Assembly (NCBI GenBank): GCA_027625915.1
Contig: JANTQA010000036.1
Coordinates: 9,073,001-9,137,000 of the forward strand
From: Anaeramoeba flamelloides
Lineage: Eukaryota; Metamonada; Anaeramoebidae
DNA length: 64,000 nucleotides
Reading direction: 5' to 3'
The position numbers and the translations under genes were made by a program. The notes under the pieces were generated by a model that ran no database searches, was not told the DNA's origin, and was given only the letters and a program-made list of their open reading frames with translations. Of the stretch, positions 1 through 13,500 are shown piece after piece (the stretch's first letter is position 1; each line of letters begins with the position of its first letter).

Positions 1-556
1 AAGTCCACCACCAAACATATCATCATCAGATTCTGATTCTGATTCTGGCTCTGGTTCTGGCTCTGGTTCTTCTTCTTCTACTTTGTCAGCAGTGTTTGTT
101 TCGGTTGTTACAGTTCCAACTTTGCAGTACATTTTTGTGTTTTTGTATTTGTTTAAAAGAAAAAGAAAAAGAAAAACAAAAACAAAAAGGAAAAAAAAAA
201 CAATTAAAAAGCAAAAAGAAAAATAGAAAAAAAAAAATAAAAAAAAAAAGTTCTGTTGCTTCTTGTAAAACAAAAACAAAAAACAAGAACTTTTTAAATT
301 TTTTTTTTTTTTTGATTTAGTTTTTATGATGAAATAAATAATTACCTGAACCACCAGAGCTTATTAAGTTTCCAATTTCGTTGTTTTCAAAAAATCTTAC
401 ATACATGTCAACCATATAGCTTTCAAATGGGATGTTTGCTGATTTAAGTACGTTTTGGATCTTTTCAGAAGTGACTTTAATTTCATCATCATGGAGCATA
501 AGAGCGGAGTAGATGATGGCTTTTTCTGTGATTTGTTCTTGGGATAAGTTTTCCAT
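1..556 (-). CDS. RPLP1: Large-subunit ribosomal stalk protein P1, partial at the left edge
   Basis: This is the acidic stalk protein P1 of the cytosolic large ribosomal subunit, which recruits translation GTPases such as EF1A and EF2. Exon 1 is 556-346 and begins with an ATG; exon 2 is 119-1 and runs off the window. The 226-base intron (345-120) has a GTAATT donor and an AAAG acceptor, and splits one valine codon. The N-terminal part carries the P1 hallmark IYSALMLHDDEIKVTSEKI and the NIGNLISSGGSG region. Exon 2 encodes an acidic Glu-Pro hinge and the tail SESDDDMFGGGL, which matches the conserved P-protein end (SDDDMGFGLFD), so only about two residues and the stop are missing. The visible part is 109 residues plus the split codon, close to the usual 105-115. 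The tail reads FGGG where many eukaryotes have GFG. Identification is strong. Confidence 0.95.
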
Positions 557-793
557 TTAAATAGTTTCTAAAGGTTTTATAATTTTTTGTTTTTTTTTTG
601 TTTTTATTTGTTTTTATTTTTGTTTTTTTTTTTTTTTTTTTTTTTATTTTTATGTGAATAAAAAAAAATTTAATACAAAATAGAAGTGTTTAAGACGTTT
701 TTTTGAAAATTTAAGGATTTTTTTTGTTTGTGTGAAGTTAAAGATTTCTTTATTTTCTTTTTGTCAAAGAAAAATATGGATTAACAAAGCCCC

Positions 794-824
<31 letters not shown>

Positions 825-1486
825 AAGTTGAAAAATATTTACAAGTTGGATTGAATAAATTAAAAAAAATGAAAAGTTTGATGAGAAAAAAAGCTTTATG
901 AATTATGGTCGTCTTCTAAATCTTAAAAGATCCCTCCTTTTTAAAATGAGAAGTGAGAGATTATTAAGGAAAATGATATAATACCAAAATTTTTTCAGTA
1001 TTTTTGTTACGTGTTAAATTAAAGTATTTATAAACAAAAAAGCCAAAAAAGTTTCATGAAAAGAGTTTTTTAACATTGGATTTTTTTTTTTCAGTCAGAT
1101 TATGTTTGTCTTGAAAAAAAAAACTTATTTTGATTTTTCTCAGAATAAATTTCAAAAACTCATTTAAGATTATAAGTCACTAAGAAGTTGAACTGATCAA
1201 ATATAAAAAATTGATGTTTTAACACCTAACAGAAAAAAAATAAAATTTAAGGGAACTTTAATCAAGATTTGTAAAAGATGATAAAAAAAAAAGTCAACTC
1301 AAATCGTTTTAACAAAGTTTAACAAACAACAAGTGTTCAACACCTTTGGAATTATTATTCAGTTAAAATCAAATTGATCCAATTCCAAATTTAGCTCTAT
1401 AGTTTGAAAATAAACCCCTATTTTCTTATCTCTTTATGTTTTAAAAAAATTAAATTTTTTCAAAACATATAATTATTAGTTTTTTT
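557..1486. other. Intergenic AT-rich stretch, no gene seen
   Basis: This is the region upstream of the P1 start. It consists of long T and A runs (for example 623-645 and 790-822) with no codon-like structure on either strand. The P1 promoter must lie at its left end, but I see no motif I can name. Confidence 0.6.
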
Positions 1487-2650
1487 TTAAGGGAATAGTA
1501 ACTCTTATTTATTTTTTTTCCCAAAGATAAGAGAGTAATTATTTCCATAAGGATATAATTAAAACCGATTAGAATCTTCTTTATCAAACTTTAGAGAAAT
1601 GATTTATCATTTTTAAATGAGTTCATTTGTTCCCATTTATTTTTCAGTCAAAAAGATCCGAGATCCTTTTTTGTTTTGAATTTTGGATCTTATTATAAAA
1701 AAAGAAAAAATTAGCAAAAGATTTTAATTTTTATAAAAATCTTTATTTTCATAATTTATGAGAGTTTTTATTGACAAATAACCTTGGAAATTTAACAATA
1801 TTTTTATAATATCTGAAAAATAAATTTAATATATAAATCGATCGGAGATTAAAAAAACATGATACATTTATTTTATTCACAAATATGTATTGAAATTTGA
1901 TGAAATTGAAAAGATCATGCAATATTCTTTTTCAAATAATAAAAGATTAAACAACAAAATAATAGTATTTAAATATGTTATCAAATAATTTTAATTATTA
2001 TTATTATTATTATGGTTTTTATTAATTGAAATTTATTTTAATTGTTTGAAAATCTTTAAAACAATAATCAGTATCTAAATTGAATTTTTCAAGTAGTTTT
2101 TTAATAACCCAAAGGTTAAGATATCATTTTTTTTTTTCATATTATTTCTCTTTTTTTAAAAACAACCAAATTATAAAGTAGTTCTTTATGTTAGAAGTTA
2201 AATATTCCAGCTATTAAAAAAAGTATTTTGGGATAATTTTTAATTTGGTTGTTTGGCTTTTTTTCTCATATATTTTTATTGAATAAAAAGAAAAAATTGA
2301 TTTGAACTATTCTTTGAATCAAAAAATTATATTTTTTCAAGTTTGAAATGATTATTGGAATTTTTTTTTGAAATTAGGTAGATCTTTTTATACTCATTTT
2401 CTTCCATAACTTAACTGTTTTATTTTTAATGTGTATTTTGTACACTGACTTTACAGATAATAATATTTCGGTCCTCTTGAAAGAAAATTATTTTTTTTGA
2501 ATAATTCAGAAATATGTTGAATTTGGAACATTTCCGAAAATAGGAAAAAAATAGATCAAACTTTTTTTAAACAATAATTCCTTTCCGAAAATGGTATAAA
2601 AGTACGTTTGAAGTAGTAATTAGGATTTTACTTTACTTTTTAATTTCAAG
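1487..2650 (-). repeat. Dispersed repeat family G, copy 1 (reverse orientation)
   Basis: Read on the minus strand, this stretch is collinear with 42010-43150 and partly with 23330-24186. Shared landmarks on the minus strand include a block reading about CCCAAAATACT, the block TTCCAAATTCAACA, and a GGATC/TTTTGACTGAAAA block. Its outer edge starts TTAAGGGAATAG, the complement of the CTAACCCCTTAA that closes the copy at 24186. It is non-coding and diverged, roughly 70-75% alike by eye. It may be a non-autonomous DNA element with a TTAA boundary. Confidence 0.6.
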
Positions 2651-2869
2651 AAGTAGTTAAGAATATTTGAATTTGTTATTAGATTTACTTGAAGATTTTT
2701 TTTACTTATTCTTTCATTAATTCTTTTGATCAAACATTTTCAAAATGATATTTATTGCCAATAAAATAGATTAAAATAATACATGACCTTCACTTATTAT
2801 TTCCCGTTTCAAAATACAATCTATACTTTTTTTTTCTTGTCTCCCTTCGAAATTTTAGGTTGGAAACAC

Positions 2870-4155
2870 AATATTATCTCTAAGTCAAAAACAATTTTGA
2901 AAGTAGAGTACTAGATATTTTCAATAAATTTTAAATTAGGAAAACAATTTGTTCATATTTTTTTTTAAATTTTCTCATTATTTTTGAATTTTTTTTTAAT
3001 TTTTAAGTCTAAAACTTTCTTAAAATTAAAGATATTTTTTGAGATAAATTTTCCAATTTGATCCTTTATTTTTTGAATTTCTTTTTAATAATAGAACTTT
3101 AAGAACCCAATACCATATTAATTATGGTTTATTATTGGATTCTTTGATTGGTTGATCTCTGGGTCTTCTTAAAAAAGAAATATACTTTTTAATTTTGAAA
3201 CATGTACTAAACTATACTCTTTTTCAGTCAAACGGGACCAATTTTGCATTTTATGTCATTTTTTAATGAAAAATTAAAAAAATTCTATTTGCACAACTCA
3301 TATCTTTACTAGAAATGAGATTTTAAAATTTATGATCAAAATCTTTTTTTCTCATTTTTTGAATTTTATTATAATTTTTTTTTTCTTTTCTCTCCTTTTA
3401 TTTTTTCTTTTTTTTTTCTTTCCTTTCCTATTTCATTTATCAATTTAAACGAAAATAAAAACTTTAGAACCCCAAATAAACTTTAATTAAATAAAGTTTT
3501 TGTGATTTCATTTAAAATGAAAAGACTTTCAAATTAAAAAATCTTATTATCAATAATTTTATTTTTTTCAAGAAATTTTGAAAATTTGCAACAAGACATA
3601 CCAATGATAAGGGCCAAAAAATTGTTTCGCATATATTTTTTTTGAAATTTAAAGTTTTTTCAGGTATTTCTTATATTGAATATCAACACGAATCCGAATT
3701 TTATTATTTCTCTTATTTCTAAACAATCTTAGATCATTGATTCTTAAAAAAGTCGAAATTATCATTATTGACTGGTCCCTTTTTAGTGAAATGTATTTTT
3801 ACTCAATCTATGTTTCATAATTAAAAAATGTGTTTATTTTATTTAGAAGACTAAGAGATTCAATAATCAACTAAACCCAAAAAAAAAAACCTAAATAAAA
3901 TAAGTAATTGGGTTCTTAAAGTTTTATTATTAAATAAAAAAAATAAATTCTAAAAACGAAGAAGGTCAAATTCAAAAATTTATCTCAAAAAATAGAGTTA
4001 ATTTTTTAGGAGTTTTTAACACAAAAAAAAATTATTCCCAAAAAACAGAGAAAATTATGAAAAATTTTGAATAAAATTTCATTATTAATTTAAATGTTGC
4101 TGAAAAAAATATGGAGTTTACTTTCAAAATTGTTAGTTATACTTAGGTATAACAT
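2870..4155. mobile_element. About 1.3-kb element with ~270-bp terminal inverted repeats
   Basis: The segment 2870-3175 is an imperfect inverted copy of 3840-4155. Matched blocks include AACAATTTTGAAAGTA, TTTTTTGAGATAAATTTT and ACTTTAAGAACCCAAT, all found in reverse complement on the right arm (for example GGGTTCTTAAAGTTTTATT at 3909-3927). The arms look about 75% alike. The middle has no open reading frame and contains family H sequence. It looks like an old non-autonomous DNA transposon; the superfamily is unknown because its exact ends and target duplication cannot be fixed by eye. Confidence 0.6.
3200..3765 (+). repeat. Dispersed repeat family H, copy 1
   Basis: Collinear with 22620-23110: both start near TATACTCTTTTTC followed by GTCAAA, and share a T-rich middle and a block reading TAAGG/CAGG TATTTCTT near the end. 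It lies between the inverted arms of the 2870-4155 element, so either that element carries it or it inserted there. Confidence 0.45.
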
Positions 4156-4244
4156 TTGGAGTTAAATTGTATTTTGCAGTGAAACAAGAACTAAAAAACC
4201 ACTGATTAAATTTCGAAACACCTTTTGGGGATATGGACAAACAT

Positions 4245-4450
4245 AATTTTAATCACTCAACTGTGTGAAAAATTCCAAAAAAATTTTATAAAAAAATCTA
4301 CATTGAAGACAAATTTAAATGTTGAATTATCAATATTAATTCTCATAAGTTGCAAAATATCTTTCCAAAATTTATCTCGAAATGTAGAATAGTTAATAAA
4401 AAATTTAATGTTTTTTGTTAAATATTTTATAATTAACAAATAGATTTTTC
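4245..4450 (-). repeat. Foldback repeat family J, copy 1
   Basis: On the minus strand this matches 10305-10510. Shared blocks are CTACATTTCG, GAAAGATATTTTGCAACTT and ATATTGATAATTC, in the same order and spacing. Each copy is itself weakly palindromic (CTACATTTCG near one end, CGAAATGTAG or similar near the other). It is a small non-coding element. Confidence 0.55.
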
Positions 4451-7400
4451 TGACAATTTTTTTCAGAAATATTCCAAATATATTGAATGTTATAATTAGC
4501 CTTTATATAAAGTAAACAAAACCAAAATAATCAATCTTGGGTTTACCTGTAAACGCCTACGTTTACAACCAAAAGTTTCTGATTAGTGTGTATTTAAAGG
4601 CAGTTTGATGGTTTGAAATTCTCACAAATATTTAATCAGTGAGATCTTATAATGAAAAAATGATTTTTTAACTAGAATTTGTCTGGCATCTTATCTAAAA
4701 ATGACCAAGAATGTTGGGTATAAAATATTTTTAAGTTAATTTCTCTATAGAACAATTTTCAGACCGGTTACACATTCTAAGTAATTTTAAATGATTTTTT
4801 CCAGTTTCTGAGACACTTTTAAAGGGTTCTAAATATCCTTTTAAAGTTATTCAAATTGATAAAAGACATTTTTTTGATAACATATTGTTTGTTATTTTAA
4901 AACAAACAAATTTTTGAATAATGGTATGGCAATTAGTTTAATTTTATACTAAATACACCTAAAATTCCCATTTCCAAAATTAGAAAGATCAGTTTTTCTA
5001 AAATGAACACAATTTTTATTTTTTTACAATAATAAAAACTGATAAATATTTTTTACAAAGTAATTTCCAAAAGATAATTTCATAAAAAATTCTTCAAAAA
5101 CTTTAATATACAACCTTCAGACCAATTATCTTGATATAACATATAATTTTTTGGGAGAAATATCCCAAACAAAAAAAAAAAAATTATCCAAAAAGTACCA
5201 AAAATATGTTTAGTATCTTTTGAATGTATTTTTTTGTTTCAAAAAAAAATTGAGGAAAAACTCTCCTCTTCGTTATTTTAGGTAGATTTAATCAAAGGAA
5301 AAACAAAAAGTACAAAAAAAAAATAAGAAAAAATCACAACTCCTTTGTAATAATTAATACAGCTGTTCCAACCTATCGTGAAAATTTTTAAGAAAACGTA
5401 AAATGGGATTTTCTATTATAGAATTTTATTTTGTACAAAAACTGTAAAATGATGATTAAATCTTATCATAAACTATAAAATTTATAATAGAAGACTAAAA
5501 AATAAGTTATTCATTTTTTTTTTTTTTTTGGAAATTGACATACAAATCGATAAAAAAGAACTTACATTAATGTAGATCTTCAATTTCCAAAATTGTTGAA
5601 ATCTCAGATTTAAACAATTTGGAAGCAACGATCGAAAAAAACTTTCAAATATCCAGGGTTTTTCTGATTTCTTATCTTGTGAAAATTTATATTTTGGTCT
5701 TTGTTTTTACATAAAAAAATAACTTGAATGTAGTAAGAGAATTTCAATTTTTTATCTTATGATGGAAATTGAATTTTCAATTTAAAAAAAAACACAATTT
5801 TATAATAGACAAACAATTTTAATGTCTTATAAATTTTCATAGTATGGTTGAAACAGCCGGATGGTTTGTCAAGACAATGCCATAATTCAAAGTAACTCAA
5901 TATAAAAAAATTTTTTGGCAATACGATCATTTAGATTTAAAGATGTTTATTGAGAAGTGTTTTTAAGGTTAAAAAATCGTGATTATTTTTATTTTTCATT
6001 TTCTCATTCCTTAACGGGGTGTTCAAGTTTACACCAATCTCAAAATTTCTTTTTCATTTTTCGAAAAAAAAAATTACAAAAAAGTATTTTTCGATCCAAA
6101 TTATATAATATTTTAAAGAACATTCCTTTACATTTTAAATGGTATCAGAACAAATTGTGTTGAGTCAATTTGTTGAATTGAAAAGGTGTTCCTTAAGAAA
6201 GTAGCCACGAAAAGGAAAATTTTTCATTTTTTTGCATTTTTGAAGAAGATCAGAAAATAACATTTTTTACTTTTGTTGCACTAAATTAATTTTCATTATT
6301 TAAAGTATATCATTCATTAATTTTTTTATTTTTTATTCAAAGCTCAAAGAAATTACCACAATAGAATGTTGAGCTAAATTGCTTAAAATTGTGTTTCGAA
6401 TGTTGAATGACTTATCTTTAATCCTTATCTCAACATTCTATTGTTGGCATTTTTATTTATTCATTAGTTATTTTTTCATCATTTTTGAAATTTTTTAATC
6501 ACGATAACAAAAAGTAACAAGAAAGATTGTTTTATCAGTGACATTTGTAATAAATATATTTCGTTTAAAAAGAACAACAAAACAACATTTGGGATAATCA
6601 CAAAAGGAAATACGAATAGGGTTTTAATAACTATAAGGATTCCAAAAAAAAAAAAAAATTCATCCCAAAATATATTTAGTTAGTTTTTTAAACACTTGAA
6701 TTTATAGGAATTAGGGAAGTGAATATGATTGTATTTTATCAACTTTTACACTACAATATAACTATATTTTTTATTCTAAGAAACGAAAATTATCTTCTCC
6801 CAAAAAAAAAAAATTTATTATAAAACAGATAAAAATCATATAAATTTTATCAATTCTTATCTCTTTTTTTTTTGATTGTTGAACATTAATAAAAAAAAAT
6901 ATCAAATAATTTTTTTGAAAAGCATCTTCAGATAATCTAAGATCACACACCATAAAAATAAAATAGTTTTTTTTATCTCTCTCAAATTTTTATAATGTCT
7001 TATGATGTAGATACTCCCTTAATAATTATTGAGTTAATCTTGGAAATAAAAAAAAAAAAAAATAGTTACTTTTGGGTTTTCTTAAGATGGGGAATACTAA
7101 ATATCAAAAAAGTAATTTGTTTTGTTTTTCTATCTTTAGATTTGGAAAAGGAATTAAAAAAAAAAATCTCGAATGATAAATTTTTTATAGTGATCATTAG
7201 TAAAAAATTTAATTATTAATTGCTCCATATTGTTAAATCAAGTTTTTTGAAAGTCATTTGAACAACAAAGCCCGAATAAGTTTTATTTAAACTTTAACAC
7301 ACTTGAATTAAAGATTAATCTAAATCCAGGCCGTTCCCTTAAAAAATGTAATTCTTTGAAGTAAAATATTTCTCCTTTTTACTTGACGTTTTGGTATCTT

Positions 7401-7546
7401 CAATCTTTCTCAATAGAAAAGGAAATTTGATTTCATTGAAAATTGTTTACTCAAGCGAATAATCAAAATAACAAAAGAAAAGTTATTCACACAAATTTTC
7501 AACATATTATCATTTTTTTTACATCTACATTATTCCAATAAGCCAA
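4451..7546. other. Intergenic region upstream of the ACAP-type gene
   Basis: No gene is seen in these 3.1 kb. The stretch is A/T-rich with scattered short open frames that look random. The only structure noted is a hairpin at 6357-6446, whose ~20-base arms read CAATAGAATGTTGAG and its complement. The ACAP-type promoter should be near 7400-7540; I see no recognisable element. Confidence 0.55.
6357..6446. repeat. Short inverted repeat (hairpin)
   Basis: ACAATAGAATGTTGAG at the left is mirrored by CTCAACATTCTATTGTTGG at the right, with about 50 bases between. It could be a remnant of a small foldback element; nothing links it to a gene. Confidence 0.45.
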
Positions 7547-10500
7547 ATGGAAATAAGTCTAGAAGAACTACATGAAGACACACCATTTTTTCATTCAAAA
7601 TTACAGGCAGAAATGAAAAAAATAAAACTACTACAAAAAAATTTAAAGAATATCATCAAGTGTGCGGCGAACTATAAAAAGGCTGTTGATCATCTAAGTG
7701 ACGTTGGATATAAATTTGTCGATTTAGTACATACCCTGACTCCGTTAATATTTGAAGACAGACACAACCCAGAAGAACAACAACTTGGAATTGCATTTTC
7801 GTCCCTTGGTGTTGCCTTTAAAAGTGTAACTGATGGGCAAAAAAAGAGTGTATTGATCACAATTTTTTTTTTTTTTTTGTATTACTGTCCTTGTTCCGAA
7901 AAATCTATAAAAAGATTAAGAAAGCGCTTTTAAAAAACGGTTACCACAAAGTTTTTATAAAGCGAAAGAAAAACTGTTTTTAAAAGTGTCACTAACATGG
8001 TTCAATCGAGCTCTTTTCAAAACCATCTTAAAAACTTTTTTTCCACCTTTTTTTTAAAGGACTTTGACTTTTTAATGTTAATAAGATCGATTTTTCAAAA
8101 TACTAAACCTTTCTTTCTTTATTTCTTTCTTTTAAGATCCAACAATTTTATAATTTAATAATCACACCACTTGAGAAATTCCTGAGATTTGAAATCAAAA
8201 AAGCCTCAAAAATTTATTCAAATTATGATCGAGCAAAATCCAATCGAACGTCAGCCGTCAACAGATACTTGGTTTCCCAGAAAAAGAATTCAGAAAAGCT
8301 CCAAGAGCTTGTTTTAAAATCGGACATCGAGTAAGTTTTTTTATTTTTGTTTTTTGATCGTTTAGTTTACTTTTCTCAAAGAAAAACACAATTTTTTTGA
8401 ATTCAAGCAGAATTGTGTTCACAGAGAACTTTAAAAAACTTTTTATAACAGCTCAAAATGTTTTTTAATCGAACATTTTTTTTTTTCTTTTTTTTTAAAG
8501 ATTATTTTCTGTTTTTTTCGAAAACCAATTTAAGTACTACGTTTTTAGGTGAAAACAGTGAAACAATGTCTAAAATCACCCTTGGATAAGTTAGGAAATC
8601 CAAGTAATATTTGTCCAACGAGAATTTCTTTTCGAAAAAATCTAAAATTTTCACAATTTCAACAATTTTCACAATTTTTACCTTGTTAGATCATGCTAAA
8701 TTTTGATTTTAATATTTTAGAATTTCCATTTCAACTTTCTGAACTCACACTATTTTCAAGAGCTGTTCTACATCTTTTTTAAATTTACTTTTACAAGTTT
8801 GAAATGTTCCAAAATTTGAAATGCACTTTGAAAATCCCCAAAAGCCATTTTTTGCAATTATTTTTTTTGTTATTTTCAATTTTCTTTTTCATTGAATAAC
8901 AAAGAAAAATAGTCTTCGTGAAAAGGTAAAGATGAGAAAAAATGTTGTATTTTTTTTGTCCAATTTCTTCCGTGTGAAAATTTTTTTTGAGAAGCGAAAG
9001 TGAAATAACATAATTAATCAAACCCCCCAAGGGTGGGAACGTAGTCCTTAAGTCAGTGATTTGTGTTTCATTAATTTTGGTGAAGATCAATTTATCAAAA
9101 TCCCAACAAATTTGATTATTTTTTTGAAAGGTAAATATTTTTTCTTTGTTTCTGTCTGATTGATAAAAGCAAATAACCATTGCCATTGAAAGACAAGACA
9201 AAATTATGAAAAAAAACTTCACTTTTTTTTTGGAAAGCATTCGTAAATATCTTTGGGACACTTTTGCATTTCGGGTCAAATTGACATTTTGAAAAAGTAT
9301 TTTAGTTTTTTCTTTGCTATTTTTAAAAAAGTTTTTTATTTTAAGGGATTAGTGTCACCATAGATTTCTCCATAATCAAAGTATGTTGTAATTGGATGTA
9401 AACTAAAATTCAAAATTTTCCACACAGCTAAAACGTTCCAAACAATCACAATAACACAATTTTATTGAAATTGGAGATAATTTTGATTTTTGTAAAATCT
9501 GAAAATCATTTTTTCATCTTTTTAGTTTTTGTTTTCATTTCATTGATTGAATTACGTAATTTGTTTCATTGGATCAATTTTTTTTTGAACGAGTTGATAT
9601 GGTGTTAAAGTTTAGTTGTTCCAAATAGAAGAACTCAAATAAAATTAGTTGGTAGTATCTAACCATTTGATCGATCAATATTCCTAATAGAATTTAAACA
9701 AATTTACTAATGAATTTTTTTGTTTTGCTCTCTCCAAAATTTTTAACACACCCATGATTTATTTGTATTGATAATTATTTATTTATTATTTTTTGAGTAT
9801 TGTAATTTATAAACAAGTGTTAACATTTCAATTAGTGAATGGTTCTAATTTGGTAAATCTCCTCGAATTGATTAAATAAGATTTTTTTTTCACAAATCAA
9901 ATTTTGGTGTGTTAAAAATTTTGAATTCGGGTTTAAATAACATTAGTTCAACATGACTCAAATAGTTTCTGTGACTCTAAAAAATCTATTAGAAATCTTA
10001 TTTAACAATCAAATTATTAAATTTTTTTACTAAGGATCACTATTAAAAATTGTTATTTTGGAAATTTTTTTTAATTCCTTTTCCAAATCTAAAGATAGAA
10101 ACTCAAAATAAAAGTATTCTCGTATTTAATAATTTATATTTAGAACTTCCAAAAGTAACTATTTTTAAATTTCTTAAATTCCAAAGATTAACTTAATACT
10201 CATCAACATAAAAGCCCAAAGACTGATTTAGTTTTGTTTGCTTTTTATAAAGATAATTGTAACATCAATGTATTTGTAATCTTTCAGGAAATAATTTGTC
10301 AAAATAATCTATTGGTTAATTATTAAATTTTTGAAAAAAAATGAATTTTTTAGCAACTAATCTACATTTCGCCACAAATTTAAGAAAGATATTTTGCAAC
10401 TTTGGAGTCTGAATATTGATAATTCGGCCTTTAAATGTCTGGCGAAATGCAGATTTTTTTCTGAAATTGTTGGAATTTTTACTAGTACAAGGATCATTTT

Positions 10501-13500
10501 TAATTGATGAGATCAACAAATATTACTACTTGACTAATCGGATTTTTTTGACACATTTGAATCATGACGCACTAATGTGATTTACACCCAATAACAACAT
10601 ACTTTGATTATGGGTTTCTCCTTGGTCTACGCTAACCCCTTAAGTGATTTTTTCGATCCATAGATTTTAAAATAAAGACTACAAACAACAATAGGGATTC
10701 AATAATTTCTTTGACTTAATGCTTCATTTGTTTTTTAAACTGTTGAGAAAAAAAAAAGAATAAACAATTAGCATTTTCCTGATAATATGAGTTGATTCAA
10801 AATATAAACAACATTCCAGTTCTTAAAATTCTTGAGGCTGTTGAATTTATTGTTGTTAATAGTACTACGATTTTTAAAAGTATCTAGTCAAGAAAAAAGG
10901 TCTATTTTGGGGGGTAAAAATTTTTAAATGTGATGTGACAATGAATTTTCGTTAAATTCAACTTTAGGATATTTTTTTAAATAGATGATAACTAGCCGTT
11001 TTGAAATATGCCATATCCTCCTCAAAATTGGTCATTTTTAACCTTTTCTGAGAACTATTAGAGTTATTTGGGGAAAAAAAATCTTGAGGACAAAATTCAA
11101 AATTAAAATCGGAAAAAAGTATTTCTCTGGAAAATGAAAAACTATATTTTTTTTTAACACAAACATTTTATTTGTAAAAATTACAAGTATATAATTCTAG
11201 AAAACTACTGATAAGAAAGTGATTGTTTCTCTAAAAACTTTAGGATAGCATTGTAGTCATTGTGGAAAGATTTTGGGAAATCCTTTAGTAATTAGGCAAA
11301 GTTTGAAAATTTTCTGATCTTCTTATTTCCAATTCGAACATAGTAAAATAAGAAGTATTTTACTAATAAATTTGACTTTAAAAATGTTATAAAAAGTTAT
11401 TTTAGAAGAGTTTAACCAATTTTTTTACGACTTTATTAATCCAATAAATCCCAAAAGATCGCCATGCTCAAGGATTTATGACATTGGAAAATTAATTTGG
11501 TTCAAGTAAACCCAATTATTTGATCAATAAACAACGAAGAAAAAAGTACATAATTTTTCCCTCAAAGGTTGGAAATTGAATAAATTCCCTTTCTTTGTTT
11601 AAAAACAATGCCGAAAAATTAAACAGCGTTTTTTGTTTTGGTTATATTGAAATCAAGATCATTTTTAAAAAATAAAAAAATATTTGGTTTCTTTATTTTC
11701 TTCGAAAAAGGAAGAGAAAGCACCATTTATGTTTTGAGAATTTCAAAAGGAGAAAAAAATATATTTACAAATCGAAGAAATTAGAAAAAAAAAAACATTT
11801 TTTTTTAAAAAGTCAAGTCAAGAATTTTTCGAGGAATAGTTCAAAATACAAAAATGTTAAGAACACATAGTAGATGCAGGTTTTTATGTTTGATCTACTT
11901 CAGTTGTTTCTAAACAAGCATGAAATAAAAGGGGGGATAGAGACCCATTGAAAAGTGGACGATTTAGTTTGTATTCTGGTAATAGTTAAACCAAGTTTTA
12001 TTCCCAATGGATGGAAATGTAAAATTTAAATTCAGTGCTTTTGATAACTTCATTGTAAGAAAAAGATCCTACGAAGAACAAATTCTTCAAAATACAATTG
12101 AAAAATAACAAATTGGCTTAAATTTTTTTGGTTCAAATTTGTTTTCGTTTATTTATTGTTTTAAGTTGTCTAGAGTTAGATCTCAGGTTCCAAAAATAAA
12201 TAGAATCTCATATTGTTTCATTTGTTCAAAAATCACCTCTTTATAATTCCTCGTTTTGTATCTCCTCCCAGACTAAAAATATGAGATTGTTCTGATGCTA
12301 AGATTATATTAATCGCCGTTCTTCGAACTCCTCAATATCATCTTATGTCACTTCGAACTATATCATATTTCTCGTTATTCCATGCCAAACTTGAAACATA
12401 ACAAGGAGATTGTTTCCAAATCGAACCAATAAACAACGCTATTATTTTTGGCTGTGTTTTTTATTTTTTATTTTGAATTGTTATTGAAAGGATCGTAACA
12501 TAAAAAAGAATTGTTTGAGTCATCAGAGGGTTGTATGGCAGATTAACTCAAAAAAAATATTTGATTATTGCAATTATTCAATTTTTGATCATTGAGTATT
12601 GGTGTAGTAATCAAATCATTTCATTACTAGAGTACCTGTACTCTTTTGAAATTTTAATCAATATTCAATTTTTTTATTATTGATGGTTTTCGAATCTTCA
12701 ACAATAATAACAAGTGTAAAGGGAAAACAATAATAAACTTTGTCTCTTTTGTCTTTTTAGTTTTTTTTTTCAGATAAATTAATCATAAAATAAAAAAAAA
12801 TATCATTCGATAAATAGAAGGATGTACTTTTCATTAAAAGTTGGTTTAAATGTAATGAAGACTCATTTGAAATTGAAACAAAAAGTATATTCTTTTGTTG
12901 TTAGACTTTTTTTATATTTAGTAAATTGGATTTGTTCTAAGCCCTTTAAGAATTGAAGAAACCCGTCATCAAGTTCAAGATTTTGATTTCTTTATTCAGG
13001 TTTCATTAAACCACCAAAATGAAAGCTTCCAACTTGAAAACACCCCAGATTTTGTTCTTGAAATTGTTTTTTTTTTTCAAATGTTCATATTTTTAAATTG
13101 AAAGATAAAAAATGATTTTATTAAGAGATAATTCTGTTCGTATGAAATAGATTGTTATTATTATATTATGGGGTGTATCATTGGTTTCCATTTATGTGAT
13201 AATATGGCTAATTTTCAAACTGTCATCTTCCCGTAAAAATGGTCAATTCAAAAAAATATTAAATTGAAAATGGAAATATTCATAACCTATCAACAAATTT
13301 CTATATTTCTTATTTATCAACTTATTCAATTCTAAATAATTTCTCAAATACCAAATAAATTCGAAATAATAAAAATAAACTAATTTTTTTAACTTGAAAA
13401 AACAAATAAAAAAATAAACCAATAAATAATAATTAATTATAGGTATTATGAGCAAGCCTCGAGACTAGTTTCTTCTTTGGATTTGGTAATCGAAAAAAAA

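Larger units (their letters stand above)
8331..13442 (+). other. Intron 2 of the ACAP-type gene (5112 bases)
   Basis: Donor GTAAGT follows codon fragment GA, and the acceptor TTATAG restores GAG (Glu). It holds the TTAA-bounded element 9345-10639, the J repeat 10305-10510 nested inside it, and repeat A copy 1 (11150-12460). Nothing recognisable was seen in 8331-9340 or 12461-13442. An open frame at 8791-9279 on the minus strand looks random. Confidence 0.8.

Noticed and set aside
8791-9279. 162-codon open frame on the minus strand inside ACAP intron 2
   Set aside because: It lies wholly within an intron, has random-looking Phe/Lys/Ile composition, no family resemblance, and no conserved start context.
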